In this document: positions 26,917-33,633 of the stretch, in pieces
How the letters are laid out: each line of letters opens with the position of its first letter
Position numbering within the stretch: position 1 is the first letter of the stretch
Source: Microbacterium sp. SMR1
Lineage (GTDB): Bacteria; Actinomycetota; Actinomycetes; Actinomycetales; Microbacteriaceae
Direction: 5' to 3'
Length of the DNA stretch: 64,000 bases
Assembly: GCF_003289625.1 (NCBI RefSeq)
Contig: NZ_QMBN01000004.1
Span: forward strand, 62,001-126,000
Notes under the pieces: model-generated
Seen by the model: the letters and a program-made list of their open reading frames with translations, nothing else
Database searches by the model: none
What the model was told of the DNA's origin: nothing
Made by a program: the position numbers and the translations under genes

Positions 26917-27839
26917 TGGCGCGCGACGACTCCTTCACCCCTTTCGGCGACGCCCTCGCGGCCGCAGACCTCAGCGACCCGTGGGTGCACGGGCGCGGCG
27001 ATGCCCCCGACTACCGTCCCGACTACGGGCTGCTGGAGAAGCTGCTCACTATCCCAGTTGCTGCCGGCAAGGGGTGGGCGACGGGTGCGCTCGCGAACGG
27101 GGTGGACTCGTGGCTGGCGCACGAGCTGCGCCGTTCCGGGTTCAAACCCGACGAAGTGTGGCCACGCGCCACCCGCCCGCGCATCCTTCCGCGTGACATC
27201 GCGCTGCTCCTGGAGAAGCTGCCCCGGCAGTTGTCTGACGAGGTGCGCGCAAGAGTCATGGCCATGCCCGTGGTCGCACCGACAGACGCGAAGATCCTCG
27301 GCCGCGCGTACGAGAAGCAGGTCGATGTCGCGATCTCCCGGTGGGACCGCGGACCAGAGCTGCTGCTGTCGACCAAGACGCAGATTTCCTCGTTCGGGAA
27401 GAATCTCTCTAACCGCTTCGAAGAGGCATACGGCGACGCTGGCAACCTCCGCAGCCGCTACCCCCTCGCCGCGGTCGGATTCTTCTTCGTACAGCGCTCC
27501 ACGATCCTCACCGACGAACCAGACGCGTACGAACGTACCGTCGACATGATCCGCAAACTCCGCGACCTCGGCGGAGCCAACGGTTACACAGCTACGGGCC
27601 TCGCCCTCGTCAGCTGGTCCGACGAAGACTCAACCGTGAAAGTGGAACTCGACAGGGTCCCGCAGCACGTGCGACCAGAGCAGTTCATGACGCGCATGAT
27701 CGAGCAGGTCCTCGCTGCGACTTCAGTGTCTCAGCACGTGGACGTGCGTGGCCTCATTGAGCGTCGAGAGCTTGCGGTAGCTGATGAAGACGAGATGACC
27801 GACCTGGCGCAGAAGAGCGCTGTTGAGCCGCGCTACTGA
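26916..27839 (+). CDS. type II restriction endonuclease
   Basis: A 307-residue protein whose ATG overlaps the last base of the methylase stop. A PD-(D/E)XK-like core is visible: YEKQVDVAISRWDRGPELLL then STKTQISSFGKNLSNRFEEA, giving Asp plus the S-x-K lysine, followed by LRSRYPLAAVGFFFVQRST. The pairing with a methylase C-terminal half identifies a restriction system. It appears intact although its methylase is broken, which should be harmful unless it is silent, mutated, or its sites are protected by another enzyme. Confidence 0.7.
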   Translation: MARDDSFTPFGDALAAADLSDPWVHGRGDAPDYRPDYGLLEKLLTIPVAAGKGWATGALANGVDSWLAHELRRSGFKPDEVWPRATRPRILPRDIALLLEKLPRQLSDEVRARVMAMPVVAPTDAKILGRAYEKQVDVAISRWDRGPELLLSTKTQISSFGKNLSNRFEEAYGDAGNLRSRYPLAAVGFFFVQRSTILTDEPDAYERTVDMIRKLRDLGGANGYTATGLALVSWSDEDSTVKVELDRVPQHVRPEQFMTRMIEQVLAATSVSQHVDVRGLIERRELAVADEDEMTDLAQKSAVEPRY

Positions 27840-27887
27840 ACGCTGGTGGGCTTTCCTTCGAGGTTTGGCTCAGATCGGTGACGGGGC

Positions 27888-27955
27888 ACTCTCACAAACA
27901 CCTCGGAAGATCGCGCCGCGGACGTGGAGCGATCTTCCGAGGTGTTTGTGAGAGT
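27888..27955. terminator. 27-bp perfect inverted repeat, bidirectional terminator
   Basis: Positions 27888-27914 and 27929-27955 are perfect complements (starting ACTCTCACAAACACC), with a 14-nt loop. It lies between the converging endonuclease gene and the gene at 28007. Confidence 0.8.
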
Positions 27956-27957
27956 AG

Positions 27958-28003
27958 GAGAGAGGGTGGTGGGTGCATCGAGCTCGATGCACCCACCCTC
28001 TCT
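27958..28003. terminator. second hairpin of the convergent terminator
   Basis: GGGTGCATCGAG (27971-27982) is followed at once by its complement (27983-27994); flanking AGAGAGGGT/ACCCTCTCT extends the stem with a small bulge. It abuts the stop of the minus-strand gene at 28007. Confidence 0.7.
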
Positions 28004-28006
28004 ATC

Positions 28007-28900
28007 TCACCCGATTCTGAGAGCGCGCGCGTCGACGAACCGTCGGAATTGGGCCAAGATGTCGTGACCGGCCCCGCCTGCGCGAGCAGTGACGAGCTTG
28101 TTCGTGCCGCGGCCGCGGCTCAGCTCGGGCTGCCGCTTCAGTCGCCCCTTGGGCGTCTTGAGCAGCTTGCCGTTCCGGGACGACGCCTGCTCGAGCTGAG
28201 CGAATGTCAAGATCTCAGTCTCGTAGTACCTGCCGGCGGACATAAGCAGACGCGGGCGTGCCCACCCAGCCGGGACCAACAGAAGCGGCTTGCCCTCAAC
28301 AGCAGGAAGATTCACGTCGATGAGGGTCCACTCGCTGGACGTCGAGTCCCACACCTGACGCTGGACGATGCTCGTCGTGTGGGTGCCGGCAGTGAACTCG
28401 GGATACGCATCCACCATCGCGGCGGTGAAGTCGGTCAACGCCTTGTAAATGATGCGAGTAGTGATGTCCGATGTGATGTCACGGTCGATGCCGTGGACGA
28501 AGAGAGGAAGGTCCTCGAGGTGCTTCAGGATCCCGACTCGCAGCAACGCGGCGAGGTCGCCGCGAAGCGCGTCCCAGATCCAGCTGCCAACGTCGACAGA
28601 TCCTCCATGACCGCGGAATCCGGTCTTGGCCATGCCCATGCGGGTCTCCCAGGGCTCCTCAAAGTGCTGCAGCAGATCGAGGCCATGTCGGTGGTCGGCG
28701 GCGTGGGCGGACATCGCGTCAGCACTCACGGCGTCGAAGAACGTATCGAGCGCCAGCACAGCGTCGGCCGCGAACGGAGAGGGTCCCCGCGACAGGCGGA
28801 CCGCGTGCGGGTCGACGAAGATGCGGTTGTCGCTATGGACGTCGACGTCGTGGAACGGAACGGGACCGGCGATCCCGTAGTGGGTAGTGATGGAAGCCAC
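28007..28900 (-). CDS. uncharacterised protein of a defence neighbourhood
   Basis: A 297-residue soluble protein, GTG 28900 with AAAGGAG 7 bases upstream. Not recognised. The N-terminus reads HYGIAGPVPFHDVDVHSDNR then IFVDPHAVRL (an F-x-DP motif). A middle region contains ADHRHGLDLLQHFEEPWETR and GFRGHGGSVDVGSWIWDAL, and a strand-rich C-terminus has KPLLLVPAGWARPRLLMS. The tail is Arg/Lys-rich (KTPKGRLKRQPELSRGRG), which may bind nucleic acid. Its own promoter region lies at 28901-28975. Confidence 0.6.
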   Translation of the reverse strand: MASITTHYGIAGPVPFHDVDVHSDNRIFVDPHAVRLSRGPSPFAADAVLALDTFFDAVSADAMSAHAADHRHGLDLLQHFEEPWETRMGMAKTGFRGHGGSVDVGSWIWDALRGDLAALLRVGILKHLEDLPLFVHGIDRDITSDITTRIIYKALTDFTAAMVDAYPEFTAGTHTTSIVQRQVWDSTSSEWTLIDVNLPAVEGKPLLLVPAGWARPRLLMSAGRYYETEILTFAQLEQASSRNGKLLKTPKGRLKRQPELSRGRGTNKLVTARAGGAGHDILAQFRRFVDARALRIG

Positions 28901-28982
28901 GAGGGCTCCTTTCTTTCAAGGAGGCCCTCCGAGAAGCGAGGCCGGTCGTCCGGCGTCTGGGAACTTCGGGTACGCTGACAGT

Positions 28983-29062
28983 AGTGACTGCACGTCTCTA
29001 CCAGCGCCTTCGGGCCTGGGTTCGGCTCCCATCCACTGGCATGGATAGGGGCCGAAGTTTTT
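28983..29062 (+). ncRNA. candidate about 80-nt RNA ending in a strong terminator
   Basis: TACGCT at 28971-28976 is a possible -10 box. About 38 bases into the transcript a hairpin TTCGGCTCCCATCCA / TGGATAGGGGCCGAA (29021-29057, one G-U and one mismatch) is followed by GTTTTT. No gene on this strand is close enough to own the terminator. Either an antisense/small RNA or a terminator left from a lost gene. Confidence 0.35.
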
Positions 29063-29074
29063 AGGCGGGATCGT

Positions 29075-30187
29075 TCATCGGATCTTTTCGTCTGGGAGGC
29101 CTACTCGGTTCAAGAGCTCGGCGGCGACGGCTCGCCGAGACTGGAAACTCATCCGGAGCTGCGGTCTACCGTTCGCGTCCACCAGGGCACCAATCCTTTG
29201 CCATGTCGGGTTGCGGTAGGAGAAGTAGTCAACAGTTTCGCCGGCAACGAAGACGGGTTCACCTAGTCGGGTGAGAACCGCAGTCGGATCGAGTTCCTTT
29301 GCGTAGATCGCGGAAGCCACGGCGATGAGGCCATGAATCGACAGGGCCGTGCCAGCCATAGACGTTCCCCTGAGTGAGGTCCGTTCGGTCTTCCCTAGCC
29401 TTCCGAACTCTGGTCGGACGGCAACTAGGGCGTCCCAGAAGTTGGCGAGGAAGGCCGCCTGGGATTGTTCTTCAGAGGGGCTGGTCGGCTCGCCTTTCCA
29501 GAACGACTCCATAGCCTGGGTCAGTGTGTTGAAGGCGAACAGTTTCGAGCTCGAGGCGGAAACAGTGTTCTTCAACACTTCGACGTTCTCTACGCCGAGG
29601 TGGGGACTCTGCTCCAGAAGCATCCTGGCGATGCGCTTCTCCCCGTCGTCCTGGTAGGCGAACTTGGCAGCAGTGTCATTGACCTTGTCGCCGCGGGTGT
29701 TGTAGTCCGACCCGACGCGCGCAGCGAGCTGGTCATCTGCGATCCAGATGCGGGTCGCGAACTTCGTGTGCACGTCGAACGAGCCAACCGGATTGCGTGC
29801 GGCACGGTTGATCGCGGTGATGCGCGACTGGGAGTCGACTGCGGTGTCGAGGTGGCCTGACCATAAGGTGAGCGTGTAGTCGCCGTCTTCGTCCTGCTCG
29901 ACGTCGTAATCACACCTCGTGGGGTCGAGGCGCACGCTCAGGTTTCCCATCACTGCGCTGTTGGCCAGCAGCTCCTCGGTCCACCGATCTACCTTCCGCT
30001 TAGTCTTGGCCCCCATGCGACCGCCGTCTTGCCAATCGGGTCGGATGTTGCCGCCAAACTCCAATACCCCGGAATCCAAGTTTTCAGAGAACCAGGATCC
30101 TGACATCACTCCCTCGTAGTGGGTCGCGCCCGCGTCGTTCACGGGGCGCAGGTGACGGATCACCGCCAGCGGCATCATCTTGTTCAT
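29075..30187 (-). CDS. DndB/DGQHR-like protein
   Basis: About 370 residues from ATG 30187. The motif GHLDTAVDSQSRITAINRAA corresponds in position and spacing to the DGQHR loop of DndB-like proteins (D-x-Q-x-R-x-x-A), next to a region of basic residues (AKTKRKVDRWTEELLANSA). The C-terminal third is helical with LSIHGLIAVASAIYAKEL. DndB proteins regulate phosphorothioate modification or act in defence islands; no dndCDE genes are here, so the role is open. The promoter carries three 10-bp direct repeats. Confidence 0.5.
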   Translation of the reverse strand: MNKMMPLAVIRHLRPVNDAGATHYEGVMSGSWFSENLDSGVLEFGGNIRPDWQDGGRMGAKTKRKVDRWTEELLANSAVMGNLSVRLDPTRCDYDVEQDEDGDYTLTLWSGHLDTAVDSQSRITAINRAARNPVGSFDVHTKFATRIWIADDQLAARVGSDYNTRGDKVNDTAAKFAYQDDGEKRIARMLLEQSPHLGVENVEVLKNTVSASSSKLFAFNTLTQAMESFWKGEPTSPSEEQSQAAFLANFWDALVAVRPEFGRLGKTERTSLRGTSMAGTALSIHGLIAVASAIYAKELDPTAVLTRLGEPVFVAGETVDYFSYRNPTWQRIGALVDANGRPQLRMSFQSRRAVAAELLNRVGLPDEKIR

Positions 30188-30205
30188 GGTTCTCCTTACG
30201 TGGTC

Positions 30206-30256
30206 GGTACGTGCGAACTTACACCGGTACGTGCGTTTGTGCAAGGGGTACGTGCG
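30206..30256. promoter_or_regulatory. three GGTACGTGCG direct repeats (operator)
   Basis: GGTACGTGCG occurs at 30206, 30226 and 30247, spaced 20-21 bp, i.e. about two helical turns, immediately upstream of the DndB-like gene. A half copy, TTACGTGG, lies at 30196. Likely binding sites on one DNA face for a regulator, possibly the protein itself. Confidence 0.65.
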
Positions 30257-30626
30257 ATACTAGAGCCGGCTAGCCGGGGTGTGGAGGTATTCACAGCCGC
30301 TCGACCGCCCGAGTTGAGGGCTCCGAACGATGCTGCCGCGTCTCTGCGCGGGGTCCCTGTCGAGGAGGGTTGCGGCCGCTCCGCGCGCCTGCATTGGCAA
30401 GGAACGGACGATCGAGAGCTCCCGCAGCAGCGCGCGTGCCGTGCAGCGCGCTGCGCTCCTTGGGTCGAGGGTGATTCCCTGCGCTATCTGGGCGCAAGTC
30501 GGCGTGGCGGAGCGTCGTCTTCGACCGTCAGTCGAGGGCCGTGACCGGTGGACAGTCGATGCTGCATAAGCACGGCCGGCGCCGATCGAATAGTATCGGC
30601 ACAACTGGCCGATCAGGCGGTAATTC
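30257..30626. other. about 370 bp without a recognisable gene
   Basis: Open frames on both strands are Arg/Ser-rich and show no family features. The GC-rich composition suggests decayed coding sequence, but nothing can be named. Confidence 0.4.
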
Positions 30627-31517
30627 TCAGCGATCGAATACAGGGTAGGACGCCGCCGGAACACGACGATTGTGGGGGTTTCGGAGATCTCCGAGTGGGT
30701 TGCCCGTGTGCTCGTACCGCTCCCAGTAGAGCGCCTTCGGGATCTTCCGGCGCAGTTCGGATCGGATGCGAGCGAGCCGGCGGCCCGGGCTGTCGGCCGA
30801 AGCAAGCATGTGTACGCCGACTATCGTCAGGGCGGTACCCCCAATACCGCCAATCAAGGCGGCGATGCCCAGCGGAATGCCGAGGAACGCAACGCCCACT
30901 AGCGCCAGTGCTATCGGTAAGACGAAGACACCGGGCACCAGGATGCCACCAACGACCTTCCGGGCGGTACGCGAAGGCTCTGGCTTCGCGTATTCGTTGA
31001 ACCATGAGGCGATCGTGGTGTCGTGGAAGGGCTGGTTCCATGCGAGCGAGGGCTTCCCGTCGGTGACGAGGGTCCAACGGACCGCGGCCTGCTTGCGCAC
31101 GATCGACGGCCGGAGGATGACGCCCCGTTCCTCTAGTGCGATGTCGGCTTCATCGAGTTCGTGGCTCACTGAAGCTTCCAGCTCACCGAGAACGGGTACG
31201 CCCAGGTCGATCCGTAGCGGCTCGCCGTTGAACCGTTCCTTCGTGAAGTCGCGCTTGCCTGTTGACCAGAGCCACAGCTCGACGCGATGCGGGTCTTGCA
31301 CGGGGGCCCCGTTCACGACGTATCCAAAATCCGCCAGATCTGAAGTCGCTCTCGGGTTCTTCATACTCTCGCTGAGGGTGTCAACCCAAAGCTCGTAGTC
31401 TTCGACCTGCAACTTTCGTTTGTCCAGCCACCATGGGATCAGGCCCAGCAGGAACGAGGCGATCACGAGCGTTACGCTCTCGCCGAACCGTGAACCGAAG
31501 AGGTACCACTCCGTCAC
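30627..31517 (-). CDS. uncharacterised membrane protein
   Basis: About 296 residues from GTG 31517 (TTG 31532 also possible; the upstream frame is not coding-like). One helix near the N-terminus (SVTLVIASFLLGLIPWWL), a long soluble middle (VEDYELWVDTLSESMKN, RVELWLWSTGKRDFTKE, SVSHELDEADIALEERG), and a helical hairpin near the C-terminus (VVGGILVPGVFVLPIALALV, GIPLGIAALIGGIGGTAL). The tail has RIRSELRRKIPKALYWERYE. Not recognised. The small ORF at 31567 precedes it by 49 bp. Confidence 0.6.
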   Translation of the reverse strand: MTEWYLFGSRFGESVTLVIASFLLGLIPWWLDKRKLQVEDYELWVDTLSESMKNPRATSDLADFGYVVNGAPVQDPHRVELWLWSTGKRDFTKERFNGEPLRIDLGVPVLGELEASVSHELDEADIALEERGVILRPSIVRKQAAVRWTLVTDGKPSLAWNQPFHDTTIASWFNEYAKPEPSRTARKVVGGILVPGVFVLPIALALVGVAFLGIPLGIAALIGGIGGTALTIVGVHMLASADSPGRRLARIRSELRRKIPKALYWERYEHTGNPLGDLRNPHNRRVPAASYPVFDR

Positions 31518-31566
31518 GATCGTGGCTGCCAAACGCTGAGAGAATCCATATCGCAGAGGGTATCGC

Positions 31567-31713
31567 CTACCCGTGTTGCGTGCGGCGCCGCAGCGCGACG
31601 GTCTTGTCGACGCGCAGTCCGGTCCACCTGTCGCCGTCGTCTGTGACGACCAGCAGCAGCTCGTGGACGCCGGCCCGGTCGACCGCGGCCGCGTACCTTT
31701 TGTCCGTTCCCAT
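31567..31713 (-). CDS. 48-residue small protein
   Basis: ATG 31713 to stop 31567: MGTDKRYAAAVDRAGVHELL, then LVVTDDGDRWTGLRVDKTVA and a basic end LRRRTQHG. Codon use is good and the chain is soluble. It precedes the membrane protein on the same strand and may be cotranscribed. Function unknown. Confidence 0.4.
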   Translation of the reverse strand: MGTDKRYAAAVDRAGVHELLLVVTDDGDRWTGLRVDKTVALRRRTQHG

Positions 31714-31886
31714 CGTGGCTCCCACAGAACAGGGTGGCGGCGATCGAACGTATGTTCGATACTCTCGCGAGGCCTCAAAACGACCAGCGGGCGGCTCAGA
31801 ATTCGCGATCCGGCGCCAGTTTCACCTATCCGCAATTTCGGGCCCGAATTATAAGCGCCTCGCTCATAAAAACCCAATCAATGCGG

Positions 31887-31986
31887 TATAATCATTATGT
31901 AGGCGTTTCTTCGGCGTCTACACGGGCATTGCTGCGCATTGGGTGCAGAAACGACGATGCCCCAGAGAGGTCAGAGTCTCTGGGGC
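31887..31986 (+). promoter_or_regulatory. TATAAT promoter and leader hairpin for 32022-32255
   Basis: A consensus TATAAT at 31887-31892 sits in an unusually AT-rich stretch. The leader contains GCCCCAGAGA (31959-31968) paired with TCTCTGGGGC (31977-31986), a possible attenuator, then the ribosome site AAAGGA at 32008-32013. Confidence 0.5.
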
Positions 31987-32021
31987 GGGTCGGGCTCGTT
32001 TACCTGAAAGGAAACAATCCA

Positions 32022-32255
32022 TTGAGTCAACTACAGAATACGCCACGGGGCGCGGATGGGCAAGTCGCGGACGCGAGCGATGTGGTGGTGTCGTTCCCGG
32101 GCTTCTTGGCCCGATGTCGGTCGTGGCTGCTCGCGCTCATCATCGTCGCGTTGGTCATCGTCGGCGTCTTGCTGTGCCTCATCGTGCTCGCTGTCATCGG
32201 CTGGGCGTCGCCGGTCGAGCTGACACAGCTCGTTGACGCGCTCACGAGGCGGTGA
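32022..32255 (+). CDS. small single-span membrane protein
   Basis: TTG 32022 with AAAGGA 8 bases upstream gives 77 residues: a polar start (SQLQNTPRGADGQVADASD), VVVSFPGFLARCRSW, and a membrane helix LLALIIVALVIVGVLLCLIV, ending ELTQLVDALTRR. It has a strong promoter and its own terminator (32274-32318). Function unknown; compare small membrane toxins or effectors. Confidence 0.5.
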   Translation: MSQLQNTPRGADGQVADASDVVVSFPGFLARCRSWLLALIIVALVIVGVLLCLIVLAVIGWASPVELTQLVDALTRR

Positions 32256-32273
32256 CGGCTGTACGCTGACGCG

Positions 32274-32318
32274 CCGGTTCGGTTGGAAGCTCGCCCGTCG
32301 TTCTTCCAACCGAACCGG
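32274..32318 (+). terminator. 16-bp stem terminator
   Basis: CCGGTTCGGTTGGAAG (32274-32289) pairs perfectly with 32303-32318, after the gene ending at 32255. Confidence 0.7.
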
Positions 32319-32348
32319 CTCACCAGCGGGGTCCTGCGCATGTCAGTA

Positions 32349-32376
32349 AACTGACATAACGTCGATTATCGGTGAA
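32349..32376 (-). other. dif-like XerCD recombination site (site 1)
   Basis: Read on the minus strand: XerC-like arm TTCACCGATAA, 6-bp centre TCGACG, XerD-like arm TTATGTCAGTT. From memory this fits the actinobacterial dif pattern (CCGATAAT...TTATGTCA) and the 11-6-11 layout. It lies between the small membrane protein and the ubiquitin-like block. Related sequences in the same orientation are at 38357 and 42466. Confidence 0.6.
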
Positions 32377-32420
32377 ACGCCGAGTGGACGTGAAGCAGTC
32401 GCCATGACACTCGGTCTACA

Positions 32421-32468
32421 GACATAGAGAGGGCGTCCGGCACACCTGTCGGACGCCCTCTCTATGTC
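32421..32468. terminator. 19-bp perfect stem, terminator of the RHH gene
   Basis: GACATAGAGAGGGCGTCCG (32421-32439) and its exact complement (32450-32468) flank a 10-nt loop, just downstream of the minus-strand RHH gene. Confidence 0.75.
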
Positions 32469-32474
32469 TTGCGC

Positions 32475-32684
32475 TCAGCGCAGGAGGCCCTGCGCTCGCT
32501 CGATCCGCTCCCGAAGTCCCTCCTGGAACTGGTCACTTTGGCTGACGGTTTCGATGTGGGTGGCGATAGCCGCTCGGATCACGTCCGAGATGGGTCGGTT
32601 CTCGATGCTGGCAACCGTCTCTAGTTGCTCGGCTTGCTCGACCGGCAGGCGAATGGTCATTGCTTTCTGTTCCGGCATGCCCAT
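32475..32684 (-). CDS. ribbon-helix-helix (CopG/Arc-type) regulator
   Basis: 69 residues from ATG 32684 with AGGTGG 7 bases upstream. MTIRLPVEQAEQLETVASIE then NRPISDVIRAAIATHIE is a classic RHH: beta strand and two helices; the tail (SQSDQFQEGLRERIERAQGL) is helical. It is divergent from the ubiquitin-like operon, with a palindrome between the starts, so it probably represses that operon and itself. An antitoxin role is the alternative. Confidence 0.75.
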   Translation of the reverse strand: MGMPEQKAMTIRLPVEQAEQLETVASIENRPISDVIRAAIATHIETVSQSDQFQEGLRERIERAQGLLR

Positions 32685-32715
32685 AGTTTGCCACCTAACA
32701 GAGGGTATTGCAAGA

Positions 32716-32768
32716 TGTAATGATTACACGGTGCGTTGCACCTACGGTGTGTGGTATCATGGTATCAC
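32716..32768. promoter_or_regulatory. operator/promoter between RHH and the ubiquitin-like operon
   Basis: TGTAATGATTACA (32716-32728) is a perfect palindrome of the size RHH dimers bind; GGTATCATGGTATCA (32754-32768) is a tight direct repeat overlapping the expected promoter of the operon. GAGGAGG at 32780-32786 is the ribosome site for the first gene. Confidence 0.55.
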
Positions 32769-32791
32769 CTACTAGTCCTGAGGAGGACAAC

Positions 32792-33256
32792 ATGAGCGAC
32801 AGCTCCGCATCCCGCGCAGGGAAGATCACCATCCACATCGACGGCGAGCCCTACAAGATCCACGCCGGTCCGATCCCCGTCGCCGCGCTGCGCGCATTGC
32901 GCCGTCCGGCCGTCCCGGACGACAAGGATCTCTGGCTGGACATCGAGGACGAGCAGGACCAGGAGCTCGACCCCGCTGGCAGCATCAACGTCACCGACGG
33001 CATGCGGTTCTTCACCGAGATCGACGCCATCACCATCCGCATCGACCGCGTCGAGTACGAGGTCTTCGAGCGCAAGATGACCGGCGCCAAGCTCCGCACT
33101 CTGCCGAGCCCGGACGTCGCCGCCGACCGCGACCTCTGGCGCGACATCCCCGACAAGCGCGACGTCAAGGTGCAGGACGAGGACATCGTCCACCTCAAGG
33201 AAGGCATGCGGTTCTTCACCGCCCCCGGCCGCATCAACCCCGGACAGGAGTCGTGA
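32792..33256 (+). CDS. double ubiquitin-like protein (multiubiquitin domain x2)
   Basis: 154 residues, ATG 32792. Two homologous beta-grasp repeats: ITIHIDGEPYKIHAGPIPVA with LRRPAVPDDKDLWLDIEDEQ and DGMRFFT (about 11-75), then ITIRIDRVEYEVFERKMTGA with DRDLWRDIPDKRDVKV and EGMRFFT (about 77-143). Each matches the prokaryotic Multiubiquitin family. The tail after the second repeat, APGRINPGQES, would need trimming or serves as the conjugation end. Its stop overlaps the E2 start by GTGA. It is expected to be activated by the E1 and transferred by the E2 encoded next. Confidence 0.85.
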   Translation: MSDSSASRAGKITIHIDGEPYKIHAGPIPVAALRALRRPAVPDDKDLWLDIEDEQDQELDPAGSINVTDGMRFFTEIDAITIRIDRVEYEVFERKMTGAKLRTLPSPDVAADRDLWRDIPDKRDVKVQDEDIVHLKEGMRFFTAPGRINPGQES

Positions 33257-33633
33257 AGCTCCCCGAGCCGGACCGCGAGTTCCTTGACCGGTCCGGAATC
33301 GCCTACCGCGTCTTCGACGACGGCGGCATGCTCAACGTCGAACTGATCGACTTCCCCCTGCCGCCCGGGCTGAACGCGACCACCGCCAGCGTGCTGTTCC
33401 GTCTCTCGGCCAGCTACCCCGACACCCCTCCGGACATGTGGTGGATCATCCCCCACCTGACCCCGGTCGGTGGCGGGGTGATCCCCGCCACGGAGATCAT
33501 CGAGACCTACGACAGCCGCAGCTGGCAGCGCTGGTCGCGGCACCTCGACCCGGCCACCTGGCGGTCCGGAATCGACGGGTTGGAAAGCTACGTGCGACTG
33601 CTGCGCACCGAGCTGTGGGGCGCCGCCGCATGA
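33253..33633 (+). CDS. E2-like ubiquitin-conjugating fold protein (prokaryotic E2 family E)
   Basis: 126 residues. The UBC-like core is seen in NVELIDFPLPPGLN, a strand, then YPDTPPDMWWIIPHL (the E2 PxxPP-like region, about 55-70) and ETYDSRSWQRWSRHLDP with IDGLESYVRLLRTELW at the end. The protein contains no cysteine at all, so a classical thioester is impossible; Ser88, Ser90 or Ser95 in DSRSWQRWSRH are candidate acceptors. GTG start overlaps the Ubl stop, and its stop overlaps the E1 start (ATGA). Confidence 0.8.
   Translation: MKLPEPDREFLDRSGIAYRVFDDGGMLNVELIDFPLPPGLNATTASVLFRLSASYPDTPPDMWWIIPHLTPVGGGVIPATEIIETYDSRSWQRWSRHLDPATWRSGIDGLESYVRLLRTELWGAAA

Noticed and set aside
30260..30805. 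181-residue minus-strand frame
   Set aside because: Composition is random-like and its 3' part covers the repeat-adjacent gap; no ribosome site.
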